Shown: positions 20,742-32,239 of the stretch, piece by piece
How positions within the stretch are numbered: position 1 is the first letter of the stretch
How the letters are laid out: each line of letters begins with the position of its first letter
Origin: Chrysemys picta bellii
Taxonomy: Eukaryota > Chordata > Testudines > Emydidae
Direction: 5' to 3'
Assembly: GCF_011386835.1 (NCBI RefSeq)
Contig: NC_088800.1
Span: forward strand, 54,093,439 to 54,157,438
DNA length: 64,000 nucleotides
Made by a program: the position numbers and the translations under genes
Notes under the pieces: model-generated
Told to the model about the DNA's origin: nothing
The model's input: only the letters and a program-made list of their open reading frames with translations
The model's database searches: none

Positions 20742-23700
20742 AGCCTGGTATGTCCTCCCTTGCCCACGGCTGCATTCTCTGCCCTACTTGCAGGCCTGTC
20801 CCCGGTGGCCATGGCCTCCCCCTGCCCCTTTATCTGACCCCTCCATTTCCCTCGCTGAGCGCTCTGCTATTTCGCAGGCTTTAGTCTCACTTTGTCCTCT
20901 GCCCCATCCTCCCCTCTCTGCCCTCCTCCAGCCTGTGCTCGCTCCCCCCATGCTCACTGTAATGCCTCCTTGCCCTTCCCCCATCTCTCTCCCCTGGGAT
21001 TGTGGAGAGGAGCCAGGGTCTGGGGAGGGGCCTGAAGGAGGCAAGGGCCAGTGTCTTATAGCTGTTGTGCTGCCCTGCACCCCTGGGAGCTCTGGGTGGG
21101 CATACCATCTCTCCTGCCCGCTGGGCAGAGGGGCAGCAGCCCCCGAGGAACCTCTACTATTGGTGGAGGAGCTACTGGGCTGTAGCTGGTGGCCTCGGGA
21201 GCTTGCCTCCTTGCTGGTCAGGTTGCTGTTTGTGCAGGGCACCTCATCACCTTGCAGCTCCTTGGGTCTTAGCCCCATTTCACAGATGGGGAAACTGAAG
21301 CATGGGAAGGTGAACTGACGGGTCGTCAGGGGACCCAACCCCCTGCTAGATCCCCAGGCCAGCCATTCTCTGCTATCACTGTGCTGCTGTTGGCAAAGTT
21401 TGTGTTTGGATGGGCGGCGAATGGTGGCACTCGGACTGGCTCTGCAGGGAGGTAGCTGAAATATTTGTCACAATTAGCACAGGCTCCCTGTCAGCCTGGG
21501 AGTGGAGAGCTGTGGGGCTGGTTGGCCCTGGGAAGCCCTGTGACCCTGGGGTGAATGGAGGAGACCTTTAGTGCTCACCAGGGCTCTCCGACCCCTTGCG
21601 CTCCTGGGGCTCCTGGTGCGTGTACACGGGTGGGGGGTGGCGATGGCGAAGGGTCTTTAGGGCTCACTGCTGTGTTCTGCCAGCCATTTTCAGACACCTC
21701 ACCCCCGCAAGGCTCTGTAAATGCCCAGGATTTTCACTTTCCTGCGGCAGGCAGGAGAGGAAAGTGGTGAAACCCTGAGTTTTACTTCTGAAAACAGGCC
21801 TAAGGTAGCATTAGCCCCTCGGCTGGAAGATGCCGCAGGGAAGCCGGAGCAGCTGATCCCCATTTGTATGGGCGTAGCGCTGCGAGGGGAGCATCGGGGG
21901 CCTGAGTATGTGGGGTTCTTACAGGCCCTCCACGGGGAGTCGGGTGTTCAGCAAGGGAGCAGGCAGGGCTCACGGCTATATTTAGGACCAGGTTTTCCTT
22001 AGCCTCAGCACAAAGCGGCATGTGCCCTAAGGATGGGGGGTGGGGTGGAAGAGGAGCGTGAGAGGGGATTCTCCATTGCTCTCTTGGGGAGTGGGGGAGG
22101 GAGGATGTTTCCTTGGTGTCTCTGGTGGGGAGGAGGGAATGCTCCATTGCTTTGTTTGGGGGGTGATGAGGGGCAGGGGTCTCCATGGGTCTCTGTGTGG
22201 GCTGAGCTCCGTTGCATACTGGGTTCTTAGTGCATGTTAAGATTCTGGGCCCAGCGCATCCCGTGGGGTGACTGCATTGGCTCCAGCCTTCCTGCATCTT
22301 AGCATAGGCAGGGGACCTCCCCCCCATCACTGCTGCCCCCTGTGAGTTCTAGCTGGAGCCTGTGCCTGGGGCATGGCTGGCGAGCGGCGTGGGGAGGCCC
22401 GGGGCAGGAAGGGGGAGCAGTGGTGCTGCTGGCGGCAGGACCTCAGGGCTATTTTTACTGCACTGGGAGCCTCATGCTCCAAATAGAAGAGTCTCTTTCA
22501 GCAGGTGGCATCTTGGACTTCCCCTTCCACGTGGAGTTGGGGAGGGGGAGAGGGGGGGCTGAATTAACCCTTCCAGGCCTGGCTTCCAGCAGGGGGTTCC
22601 CCTCCCTATGTGCTCCAGTTCCCCATCGCAGCATGATGGGGCAGGGTCTGGAGGAGCTGAAATGTAGCAGCTTTCACCTTCTCTCTCCTCCTCCTCTTCT
22701 TCTCCCATCCTGTCTCCTGCTCCCCTCCCCTCCCCTAGACCTAGTCCCTGCCCTGATTCATTCTCCCTACTCTGCCTCATCAATCTCTATTTTCATGGCA
22801 GGCCTTGGCACTCGTTGGCTGTGCCCCTCCCCCCCCGTCCCCCCCTTCCACACCCAGCTTGGCTGTGCTGAATTGGCACTTTCTGTAGGTGACTGACAGG
22901 AGCCAGTGCTGACTCAGCGAGCGGGGAGCCAGTCGGAGGAGGAGAAGGAGCAGAGGCAGTTGCCATCAGAAAATGTTTCAAATCTCAAGGGCCAGAAAAG
23001 CTTCTCAGTTCTCCCCAGGCTGTTCGTCCCCATCCCGCCTGCCCCCTCAGTGCCAAAAAATGCTTTAAAAAAGGAATGCTGGGCTGATGCCTCAGGGACA
23101 GATCGCCGCTCAGTGCAGGGCACATTGTGAATCTCTCATTCCACCACTATGGGCCCTGAAGACCCTGTCCCTGCTCAGCCCCATATACCCTCCCTTTTGT
23201 CCCCCAGATCCTGGCCCCCCACTGCAGAGTTTCCTCACAGCTGCTCTGCAGTCCCACTTCTGGCTCTGGCCTGGTCCCTCTTTGGGCCTATGCTGAGGTT
23301 CCTGGTAGTGATGGTGGGTTTTGTGATCTGGCCCCTGCTCAGTAGGAAATGGACTGGGACCCAGCGAATTCATTTCACAGCAGACACCCTAAAAGTCTCT
23401 GCACTGGAATTAGAGTGGCACTGTCAGGGTGGAAAGCGCCCTGCCCTGCTGCCCATCACCAGTGTTCATGTGATTCTCCAGCTCTTTCTATCTTCCAATG
23501 CAGTATCAGGCCCTGGGCAGGGTGAATGCAGCAGAAGAAAGGGGGTGGGGGCTGGGTAAATGGGCTTCCTTTCCATGACCATATGGGCAATCAAAAGCAT
23601 GTTATTTCTGACATAGCAGGATCCTTGCCACGTTTCACAACAGACGGTGAAAGCACAGTTGTTTCTGTAGAGCAGGTGGAGCTGTGGCACCTTCTCCTGG

Positions 23701-24179
23701 CACCTGATCTATTAACTAACCATTGGCATTGTAACGGGAGCTGGGCGGGGAAAGGGAAAGCCAGCTTGTGGAGGAGTTCACTATCTTGAAATGGTTTTGT
23801 TCTGATCTGGAACAAAAAACACAAATTGCAAAATTCTCCATGAAAAGAGATGGAGCCTGACTCTGCCGCAGTCTGCCTGACGGGTTGCCCCATAGCCATG
23901 GACCCTGGAAACTTGGGCTACCCAGCAATCTTCCAGGCAGACTACAAAGAGGTCAGAGTTGTTGGCCAGTGAGCTGGCAGGATTCCAGGCAGAATCCCAG
24001 ACCTGCCAGGCAGGCAGGCAGGCCTCCATCAGAAACCTGCCGAGTTTCTGGAGGACCTTCATCACAATCTGACCGATTCTGCAGCACGTTCAGATTTCAA
24101 CAAATTAGCAAATTCCAATGAAAAACTATTTCAACTGGCATTTTTCCGACTTGTTCTAATTTTAATTCTTCTGCCTGGT
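20742..24179. other. Intergenic DNA, mostly unrecognised
   Basis: No exon is supported. A short antisense MIR fragment lies at 21265-21318. The 23780-24170 part is an A/T-rich block with repeated GAAA/TTTC words, similar in style to the old repeat at 42815-43115. The remainder is GC-rich, with long chance frames on both strands (for example 22342-22896). Confidence 0.45.
21265..21318 (-). repeat. MIR fragment
   Basis: AGCCCCATTTCACAGATGGG followed by GAAACTGAAGCATGGGAAGG is the reverse complement of the conserved MIR core. Confidence 0.6.
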
Positions 24180-24420
24180 GTTGGCGGCAGCAACAAGGGC
24201 TGGATTCAATACCTACCAATCCCTCTTAAAACTAACAAACACACTGGCTTGAGCCTCCATGCAGAATTTCTAGAATAATTAAATACCTTCTTTGGGTGCC
24301 TTGTGTCTGAAACAAAGACAATGTATTAGGGGAGACGGGAGCACAGCATCAGCTTGGGAAAACAGCCACAATACAGCAGTATGAATTAAGTAAACACCCC
24401 TCCCCCCATGGCAACTTTGG
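24180..24420 (-). repeat. Fragment related to the LTR-like repeat at 30545-32120
   Basis: Shared words in the same order (AGCAACAAGGGCTGG, CTTGAGCC, TTGGGTGCC, CAGCATCAGCTTGGGAAAAC) match 30750-30970 with many differences. I read it as a diverged copy of the same family. Confidence 0.4.
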
Positions 24421-24423
24421 GTA

Positions 24424-25784
24424 ACCTGGTTGCCCAAGGTGTGAAAAGTTTGCTGTGCCTAGACAGCCTCTTTTGTCACAAGAGAGCCAGGTAACTGAAT
24501 GGAGGTAAGCCCCAGGGCCTGATGCTCTAGGGTAAGGAGCTCTCTGCTCCCTTCTGTTGGAAGAAAAGCCACAGAGCTACTTTACCCGCATAAGCTGTTT
24601 ACCCAGAACTCCAGATGGACGGACACTATGGATCAAGTACGGCTACAGATGAGGGTTGCCACTCGCACGTTCCTGGAATACGGGGCATTCCGGTACTTCC
24701 GGGAATGGCATGGGCCCATCCCCAGTGGCATGCCCTCCCATGCACAGTGCATGGGAGGTCATGCTGCACAGGAGGCAGTCACACCAGCAGGGGTGGAGTG
24801 GTGCACTCTCCATTAGGGTGTCCCCCATCTGACAGCAAACAAAACTACAGCTGGTGTTGTCTCAGTATCAGATGGGGGACAAACCTTACAAAAGCAGGCC
24901 TGTCCAGTTTCAAATCGGATGAGTGGCCTGCCTACTACAGAGAGAGCTTCATTTGCATAAGTTTTCTACCAAGAATTCCTCCAGTGACACTTTGGGAGTC
25001 ACCAGAACTGGACACAAACTCAGAATTCTTTGGATAGTGGAAATGAAACATGAAGGGAGCTGGTTCCTGTTTTGCATCAAGGAAGGACTCTGCTTGAAAG
25101 TCTTGTGTGCTTTTGGCTTGCTACCACTGAGGACTCTTGAATGGGAGATGAAACAAAGGAAAGAAAGCTCTTCAATGGGGACAAAGAAGGATCTTTTCTG
25201 AAGCTGTAGAGGACAGCAGTAGAGCAGAGTGAACGCTGATGAGGCCTCATCCTACCCAGCTACTAATGAAGGAGCAATCACTGTAGATGGATTACGTGGT
25301 GGAGCAAAGGACAGGACCAGGCAGCATTTCCCAAGGGGCTGGAGACAGGCGTGTCCAAGTGACTTCAGAAGTCTGGCATTTCACCACCCAATGAGTGGGA
25401 CTTAGCCCTCGGGGAAGTGGGAAAGTGATGTAGAGGGACATTTGCTTACTGATTGTTCACACTGGTGGGTGGGGAACTGAGTGCATGGGAGGGCATGCCA
25501 CTGGGGATGGGCCCATGCCATTCCCGGAAGTACCGGGACGTGCGAGTGGCAACCCTCATCTGTAGCTGTACTTGATCCATAGTGTCTGTCCATCTGGAGT
25601 TCTGGGTAAACAGCTTATGCGGGTAAAGTAGCTCTGTGGCTTTTCTTCCAACAGAAGGGAGCAGAGAGCTCCTTACCCTAGAGCATCAGGCCCTGGGGCT
25701 TACCTCCATTCAGTTACCTGGCTCTCTTGTGACAAAAGGGGCTGTCTAGGCACAGCAAACTTTTCACACCTTGGGCAACCAGGT
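24424..25784. repeat. Large imperfect inverted repeat with 745-bp centre
   Basis: The left arm 24424-24745 (322 nt) and right arm 25491-25784 (294 nt) are reverse complements over their length. The main difference is about 18 nt (GGAATACGGGGCATTCC region near 24675) missing from the right arm. The inner end of the left arm is itself a 17-bp palindrome (24729-24745 with 24747-24763, one mismatch). The centre, 24746-25490, is of unknown identity with no convincing gene. It could be a foldback transposon or a local inverted duplication. Confidence 0.8.
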
Positions 25785-27374
25785 GAGAATCTGCCTTAGT
25801 TACAAATTATTTCTTCATCGGTCATGAGGTCCCATGGTCACCACTGCTCCTGGCTCAGGGAGTCTCCCCAAAGCAATTAGCAAGAGTGTTGCTGTCCTGC
25901 TAGCCTGGTGCCTGCTTTAGGTCCCTGGGCCCACCAGAACCTCAGTCCTGGTGGTAGTAGCCGAAGTCACAGATTTCATTTTAGCCTCCCTCAGCACCGG
26001 GCCAGACCTAGCACTTCTGGGGGCTGGTTGTTTTGTTCTTTCACAAGCTGTTTGCAGAGCTATTGAGGGAATCACTTTGCGCGGTTACTTACAGGAACAA
26101 TAATTCTGAGCCGTGAAGTGACATTGCAACAGGCAACATGTGAGAACGTTTATCCGGAGACAACGGAACTGTGTGTGTGTGACGGCCATTATCCTGAAAC
26201 GTGACATTCCCCAGCAGAAGTGTTGACAAGGGACACAGGTACCACCAGAGTTATGCCGCAGGCATCCTGCTTTCTGATGGAATCTTGGCTGAGCTCCCAA
26301 GCAGGGCCTAGGCCAGGCTTAACTGGAAAGCCTCCAGAGAAACCCAACTCTTTGGACCACAGATGTTGTATGAATAAATAAATACTACAGATCATGTAAT
26401 GCTGGAAGAAGTAGCACTGATGATTTCAGAGGGAAATCCTCTTCCTTCTGAGTTAACGCTGAACTAAAGCCCCAGCATGCTGCCAAGAAATTGTGCTGCC
26501 AGAGCTGTGATTTTTCATATGGGACGTAAAGGAAAGATCCTATCCACGTATGACCATTAAAGATCCCTTTGTAGGTTTTAGCTCTGCTGTGCTAGTCTAA
26601 TTCCAGTCAGCATTTTTATATTCCACCTCCCTAAATTTCTCCTGCTATACGAAGGTCAGGAAGTGAGGTGAGATGCGTCCTGATCTGAACTGTTGTGTAG
26701 GATTGCTCTGTGTTCCACCCCAGAGGTGGCTGCTTTTCAGAGCTGGGTGAAGTGATTCCTGAATGCGGGTGGTTGTAAAGCGATCTAGCTCCGAGCTGAC
26801 AGCCCTCCACCCTTTGGGAGGATGGGCCTTTGGCTAAAATCCATTGAATAGAAGTGGTGACCTCAGATGCCCAACGCACATGGTCACCATTGCTGATGCC
26901 TGTCTGGTGGCTTACCAGCAAAATGCCATATGTCACATTTTGATTTCAATTCGTGACCCATATTGACCAAGTGATTGAATTTCAAGACAGTAGCTCCTAA
27001 TGGCCTCTGGTTCGAGATCCTAAATCTTCCATGGAAGGGTTAAAAGCTGATGAGGATGGATGTAGACCTGTCAATGACGTCTGAAAAATTCCGAGGTCAA
27101 AATGAGGTCCATAGGCAATGGCTCGTAATGCGTGAGTGGGCCAGATATCACTATTCTGTGCCTTTGGTGGGCACCATAACTGTCTGAATCCAATACAAAA
27201 GGAGGCTGACCTCTGACAGGTCAAAGGGCAATGTTCAGATGTGGGATTTGTTTCCTGTACTCAGCAGCCCATGATGAATGAATGCACCACATTTGCTCCA
27301 TGGCAATGTAGAAGTAAATTTTGCCAGTCATTATTATACATGAAGCATTTGCAGTAGATCCCATATACATATAG
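25785..27374. other. Intergenic DNA, nothing firm
   Basis: The 26515-26800 part has a layout (CGTATGACCATTAAAGATCCC ... TGTAAAGCG) that resembles the end of an ancient vertebrate SINE/LINE, but similarity is weak. No gene is supported. Confidence 0.4.
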
Positions 27375-27382
27375 CCTGTGGT

Positions 27383-27771
27383 CATGGGCAGTGGGTGAAC
27401 CCCCCTTTGGGGAGGCTAGCCCGCTGGTTCTGCCCCTTCCACCTGAGGCCCTCCTCTTCCCCCATTGCCAGAGGAACCCTGGCCTTCCCACCCCAGCTGT
27501 GCTGACTGGCCTCCCGACCACTGGGCTGGTCCCAGTGCCCGACCGCACTGGCCACCTCCCCGCAAGTGCTGGCCCAGTCCCAGCGCCCAGCTTCACTGGC
27601 CAGTCCCCCCAAATGCCACTGGCCCAACCCCTCCAGCCAGCCCAAACTCCAGGCTGCTGGCTGAAACTGAGCCCCTGCCAGGGCTGCTTCAGGGTAGAGG
27701 GGGAGGGAGGGCGGAGCCTCCAGGGGAACATGGGTGGGGCCTGCCCTGGCCTTTGATACCTGCCGCCCATG
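27383..27771. mobile_element. hAT-like miniature element with 8-bp TSD
   Basis: The ends CATGGGCAG and CTGCCGCCCATG are inverted repeats. The flanks CCTGTGGT (27375-27382) and ACTGTGGT (27772-27779) agree at 7 of 8 positions, the length expected for hAT transposition. The 389-bp interior is GC-rich without a transposase. Confidence 0.7.
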
Positions 27772-27840
27772 ACTGTGGTGAAATGAACCTTTGGAATAGC
27801 TAAAAGAGGTAGTTTAGACAGGTTGGGATGAAAGAGGTAG

Positions 27841-28085
27841 AATGGCCTAGTGGTTAGCCCATAACTTGAGAGGCCTGGGTTCAGTTCTCTCCTCTGCCAC
27901 AGACTGTCTGTGGGGCCTTGGGCAAGTCAGGTAGCCTGTCTGTGCATTAGTCCCCATCTGTACAATGAGGTGTGTGAGGGTTGAAGCATTCAGGTATCGT
28001 TTTGATGGGGGCCAGATAAGTACCATGGAAAGATAGAAATGAGCTTGTAATGATGATGTTTATTAGTAAATAATAATGATGTTAA
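27841..28085 (+). repeat. MIR-like SINE
   Basis: It opens GGCCTAGTGGTTAGCCC (A-box-like) and GGTTCAGTTCTC (B-box-like), continues with CTTGGGCAAGTCA, and ends in an AATAATAATGATG-type tail. This is the full order of a tRNA-derived MIR/CORE SINE. Confidence 0.75.
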
Positions 28086-28653
28086 TGTTACATTTCTAAC
28101 CTGCAGCTCAAAGTCTGTGGGATGATGTTAGGGAGCATTGGTTTATTCAAGGGCCAGCTCTAGCTTTTTACTTCTGGCACCAGTTCAAGTCCAGCCTAGG
28201 TTAGCAGCGATCAAAAGGCCTCCCATCTGATGGCTGTTGGGTGGCTCAGGTAAAAGATGCTGATGGTCTCAGTCCAGACCCCAGAGGACACACATTGACA
28301 TTAGGCACCACCATTACTATTGGCACTGATTGTCAGAAGTCTCAGCAGAGGGACTAAGAGGCAAGCAGGCAATGGACAATGTATTCCCCTCTCCTGTAGA
28401 GAGGGCAGGAGTTTGGTACATTGGGGAGCTCACCCTGTTGCTGTGCCCACTGTACCTGATCTGTCAATAAGCAGAGGCCTTGGTCTCCGGCACTGTCACA
28501 TTCCTCCATTTCATCAGCACAAAATTCACTCATTTTTTAACCTCGTTGTTGATTAAGAACAAAGGAAATGGAAAGCACCCATTGTTCTGTTGTGAAATTG
28601 TGCATGCATTGAAAATGGGGACACATGCATATGGCTGTGCGTTGTGTTCTATA
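28086..28653. other. Intergenic, nothing recognised
   Basis: No feature that I can name. Confidence 0.5.
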
Positions 28654-28938
28654 CAGTGTTGCCAACTCTCATGATAGTTGGTGTTTTCCCTTAAATCCCC
28701 AGCTCCTGGAGTCAGGTGATTATGTAAGCATCTCAACTTGCATTAAAAAAAGGATGTTTCTAGCACCCTGGTTACAGAGCAAAGTTTGAAAAGCCTAAAA
28801 CTGAATCCTAAAAACTCAAAAACCAGCAGGCCAAGCAAAAGAACCCACCTTTATTCTATTTTAAAAATTGCATTATTTTTAAGTCAATCTCATGATTTTT
28901 TTGAGGCCTGACACATGAGTTTGGGGTTGACAATGCTG
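28654..28938. mobile_element. Miniature element with CAGTGTTGCCAAC ends
   Basis: CAGTGTTGCCAACTCTCATG at the left and GGTTGACAATGCTG at the right form imperfect terminal inverted repeats. The interior carries repeated ATCATGAG-type words typical of this turtle family. The flanks do not give a clean duplication. Confidence 0.6.
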
Positions 28939-29549
28939 TGTTTATTACCCCGCCTTAGTCACTGTGTGGCAAATACCCCTCCCCCCTATTATCACTTAGT
29001 TGTCAATGTGGTGAGTGACTGCCGGTGGGATCTGTAAAGTAGGGTCGAAAAGCGAATGTAAAAGGGACCTTTTCTTCCTCAGAACATCTCCTCCCTGATT
29101 CTTGGAGTCCAGTCTGCTGGCTTTGCTGGCAATGGCATGTTGTTCCTCCCAGCCACCTTGCCGAGCCAGCGCAGCTACAGGAGTGGGAGATGGAGGCTGT
29201 TCTGGGAACAGGCGTCATAGCCAGAGTCACTAATTAAATCTCAGCTGTGGTGTTATTTGTAGCACCTGCTGGCCTCAACGAGGACAGGGCCCCATTTTGG
29301 TTGGCGCTGCATGGACTCACCAGAAGAGCCAGTCCCTGCCCTAGAGACTTGCGCTCTTAACGCTGGGAAGCAGCAGGTGGGCCAGTCAAGCCAATGGGGT
29401 AGGGAGTGATCCCCTGAGCGTGTTTGGCATGGACTAACTGTGCGCGCAGTTCATACATGTGCCTGTCAGCAGCAGTAACCTCAGCCAATCACCTGCCTGG
29501 CTGTTCCCAGATGGCAGAGTTCTGAAGCTAAGGTGAGACTGAAGGAGGG
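28939..29549. other. Intergenic, nothing recognised
   Basis: No repeat family or gene that I can name in this stretch. Confidence 0.5.
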
Positions 29550-30284
29550 TGTGGCAGGCCCCTGCTGGAGGCCTCATGGTCCTACTACACTCCACCCCAG
29601 AAAAGGAGCAGTCAAGGTGGGTCCTCCAGGCCTGTCTAGAAAGGCTGCAGGGAAGCAACCAATCAAAGCGCAGCAGGCCCAGTTAAAAGGAGCTGCAAGG
29701 GCTGAGCGGATCAGTTGCTGGTGGGGACCAGATGAGCAAGGAAGGTGCTCCTTGTTGGAGCGCAAGGGAGAGCCAGAAGATGGGTGCTGGTGACATTGAC
29801 ATTCTGTCAGCCCTGAGGGAAGGGTAAAGAGAAAGGGGCTATGTGGGAAGTGGCCCAGGGAACAGCAGAAGCAACTATTACAGGAAGCAGCAGGTGGCTG
29901 CTATTTGTAGGATCCCTGGGTTGGAACCCGGAGTAGTGGTCAGTGAGAAGCGCTAAGGACAAAGACTCCAGTGAAGAAGCCCTGGGGACATTGATCCATA
30001 ACAGGGCAGGGACAGAGTTAAAGCTAGCCCAGAAGGGGCTGAAAACTGAGCCCAGAGACAGGACTAAAGACAGGAACAAGAGCACTGGGATAGGCCCCGT
30101 TGCACCTATTAATCTGGAAGGAGTTTTGTTCCTTCATGCATGAGACTAGCTGGAGGCCTGAGCCACAAGACCCACCTGATGAGGGTAACTGCTGAGAGAA
30201 GGCACCGTGAGCAGAACAAGAGAGAGTGCAGGTTTGCACACGCCCGACAGGAGGGGCTCATGAGAGGTGAGTGGGCCCTTCACA
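29550..30284 (+). mobile_element. Solo LTR of a Gypsy-type element
   Basis: It shares a colinear series of motifs with 57074-58065: CCTGCTGGAGGCC, AGCCAATCA/AACCAATCA, a TTAAAAGGAGCTGCA promoter-like box, GGACCAGAtGAG, GGGTTGGAACCCGGAGTAG, and an ACA end. The Gmr1-like LTRs also have TTTTAAAAGGAGCTC and CTGGAACCC...GAGTAG, so this looks like an LTR of a related Gypsy family. No internal region flanks it. Exact ends are uncertain by several bases. Confidence 0.6.
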
Positions 30285-30315
30285 GAGGGCTTTGAAGGAT
30301 AAGTTGGTTGGAAAG

Positions 30316-30539
30316 TATCAGAGGGGTAGCCGTGTTAGTCTGAATCTGTAAAAAGCAACAGAGGGTCCTGTGGCACCTTTGAGACTAACAGAAGTATTGG
30401 GAGCATAAGCTTTCGTGGGTAAGAACCTCACTTCTTCAGATGCAAGTCTTGCATCTGAAGAAGTGAGGTTCTTACCCACGAAAGCTTATGCTCCCAATAC
30501 TTCTGTTAGTCTCAAAGGTGCCACAGGACCCTCTGTTGC
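30316..30539. mobile_element. Penelope-like insertion folded into a perfect palindrome, 12-bp TSD
   Basis: It is bounded by TTGGTTGGAAAG at both sides (30304-30315, 30540-30551). The right arm 30449-30539 is the exact reverse complement of 30355-30445 (91 bp each, identical by eye), with a 3-nt centre, GTC. The extra 30316-30354 carries the element's terminal end in reverse (TAGCCGTGTTAGTCTG). The arrangement suggests inversion during target-primed reverse transcription. Near-perfect arms suggest a young event or ongoing arm correction. Confidence 0.85.
30455..30493 (+). ncRNA. Hammerhead-ribozyme-like motif with intact core bases
   Basis: CTGAAGA (30455-30461) fits CUGANGA. One extra A follows, then stem II (GTGAG with CCCAC, one A-C mismatch), GAAA (30480-30483), a minimal stem III of GC-TTAT-GC, then T and the would-be cleavage C at 30493. 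Penelope-like elements are known to carry short-stem-III hammerheads. The additional A before stem II and a weak stem I leave activity doubtful. A mirror copy lies at 30439-30401 on the minus strand. Confidence 0.5.
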
Positions 30540-30551
30540 TTGGTTGGAAAG

Positions 30552-32120
30552 AGCACACTTGCTGCTATTGTGCCCCTAGCAGCTGGGCGTGGCAGAGCAA
30601 ATTGTTTCCCCATTGGGTGCCCCTTGCCAATGGTTGCCCTCTGGTGATCACTCTTCCCGTAACAAGGCCCTCCAGCCAGGTCATGTTTAAATCCATGCCT
30701 TCTGGGGTAACAGAATAAATAGTCCTGTAATCCTTCTGCCAGGCCAAGTTGATAGCAGCAAGGGCCGGGTTCAGTACATAGGGGTCCCCTCCCAACAATG
30801 TAATGCAAAACCAGCTTGAGCCCCCACCCTGTGACCTGGGAAAATCTTACATACACCCCTGGGTGCCTCAAAGAAGTAATACTTCCCCTCTCGCAAGCAC
30901 AGAGTCTCGGTGTAGCAGAAAATTTTTAATAACATGAGGTAAACGACATCAGCATTAAATTGGGAAAACATCACAACTAGGGTTCATAGACCAAACCATG
31001 AGCAAAGGCCCACCCCAGCAAATTGGGCCATGTCCTTTCCCTTGGTTCTTTAGTCCAGCAACCCAAGAATCACCCAACGTCCCAAAAGTCCAACAACCCA
31101 AAAGTCTTTGTCCCTGGTCAGTGCAGCCCCAGAGTTCAAAAATTTATTTGCAGAGTTTTATCCCCCCAGCTTAGGTGGAAATGAGAGGTGGGGGGCACAG
31201 GGTGTTAAGGGGCACCTTACATGGTCCGAGCCAACTGCCCTACCTCTCCGTGGGATTCGGCTGCAGCCTTCACTGGGAGCTGCTCCACTCCACCAGCCGA
31301 CCCACAAACTGCTCCACTCTTCAGGCCCCCCTCACTAGTTAACACACCACTCAGTGATCTCAGCTCTTAATAATTTTAGCTCTTTAGTGATTTCAACTTG
31401 TACTAGGAGAGCCCCAGTGCTAGTACACTATTGGCCAAAAGTGAATTCAGCTCAGTAGCCTCTAACTAGACTCCTAATAGAATCAAAATTAGCTCTGATA
31501 TTCAACAGTGCAAAGAGAAGGGGGTGCAATTGGTGTTTCAGACCCTCAAAGAGGCCCATACAAATACCCATCCCCAGCCTCTCTCAATTCACAGGGTTTG
31601 GGAACCCATGTCCCTTGTCTAGCGAATGCTACTTAGTTGATGGCGAGTCCCTCTGTCATAAAACAGTTCCACTGGCCTTGATTCACATAATCAGGGTAAC
31701 AGCACTTTATTTTTCCTGCCCCAATAACAGAGAAACTGGGGATCCCACAGCAGCCAAAGTTACCATTTGGGCTGCTGTGGGCTCATGCTAGGCAGGATGG
31801 GTGTGTCTATGCAAACAAGATCAGCCCCTGAAGTTCTTTTGCACAACTCACCACAATTCACCACCAGATGTCAGGGTAGAGCTCATCCTGACTCTGCTAT
31901 GCCCTTACAATCGGTCTTTGGCCCTGACTCTGGTCCCTGTGGTCCTTGTGTGATCTTGGCTCATAGCTTTGAATGTCCTTATCCCCTTCCCCCCCCACCA
32001 CCACCCTTTCCCCCCATGACTGCAATGGTGTTAACAGGCCACTTCACCTTGAATGGTCCCTTGAAGAGTGTGTTAACTACTTATGCTAAAGAACAGGTTC
32101 CACCTTGTATTTAGCTCTGA
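30552..32120 (-). repeat. LTR-retroelement-like long repeat, antisense
   Basis: I recognise this from turtle genomes as a long dispersed repeat lying in reverse (ACCAGCTTGAGCCCCCACCC, CAAATTGGGCCATGTCC, CCCAACGTCCCAAAAGTCC). No protein domain was found, so classification as ERV or Gypsy LTR/leader DNA is a guess. A diverged relative is at 24180-24420. Confidence 0.4.
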
Positions 32121-32137
32121 CACTGAGAGCCTTTCCC

Positions 32138-32235
32138 AGCCCTGAAACAGAGCTCTGTGTAGCTCGAGAGCTTGTCTCTCTCCCCAACAGCAGTTGGTCA
32201 ATAAAAGAGATTACCTCCCCGACCTGATCTCTCTT
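32138..32235 (+). repeat. Degenerate Penelope-like 3' fragment (second family)
   Basis: CTGAAACAGAGCTCTGTGTAG then CTCGAGAGCTTGTCTCTC, CAGTTGGTCAATAAAAGAGA and ACCTCCCCGACC match the layout of the element at 41762-42063. The hammerhead-like core is decayed (GAGA instead of GAAA). Confidence 0.5.
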
Positions 32236-32239
32236 ATCC

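Noticed and set aside
22900..23130. A possible exon encoding an acidic stretch (SEEEKEQRQLPSEN)
   Set aside because: Short, no good acceptor/donor pair in frame, and no match to SRL or TFAP4 that I can recall.
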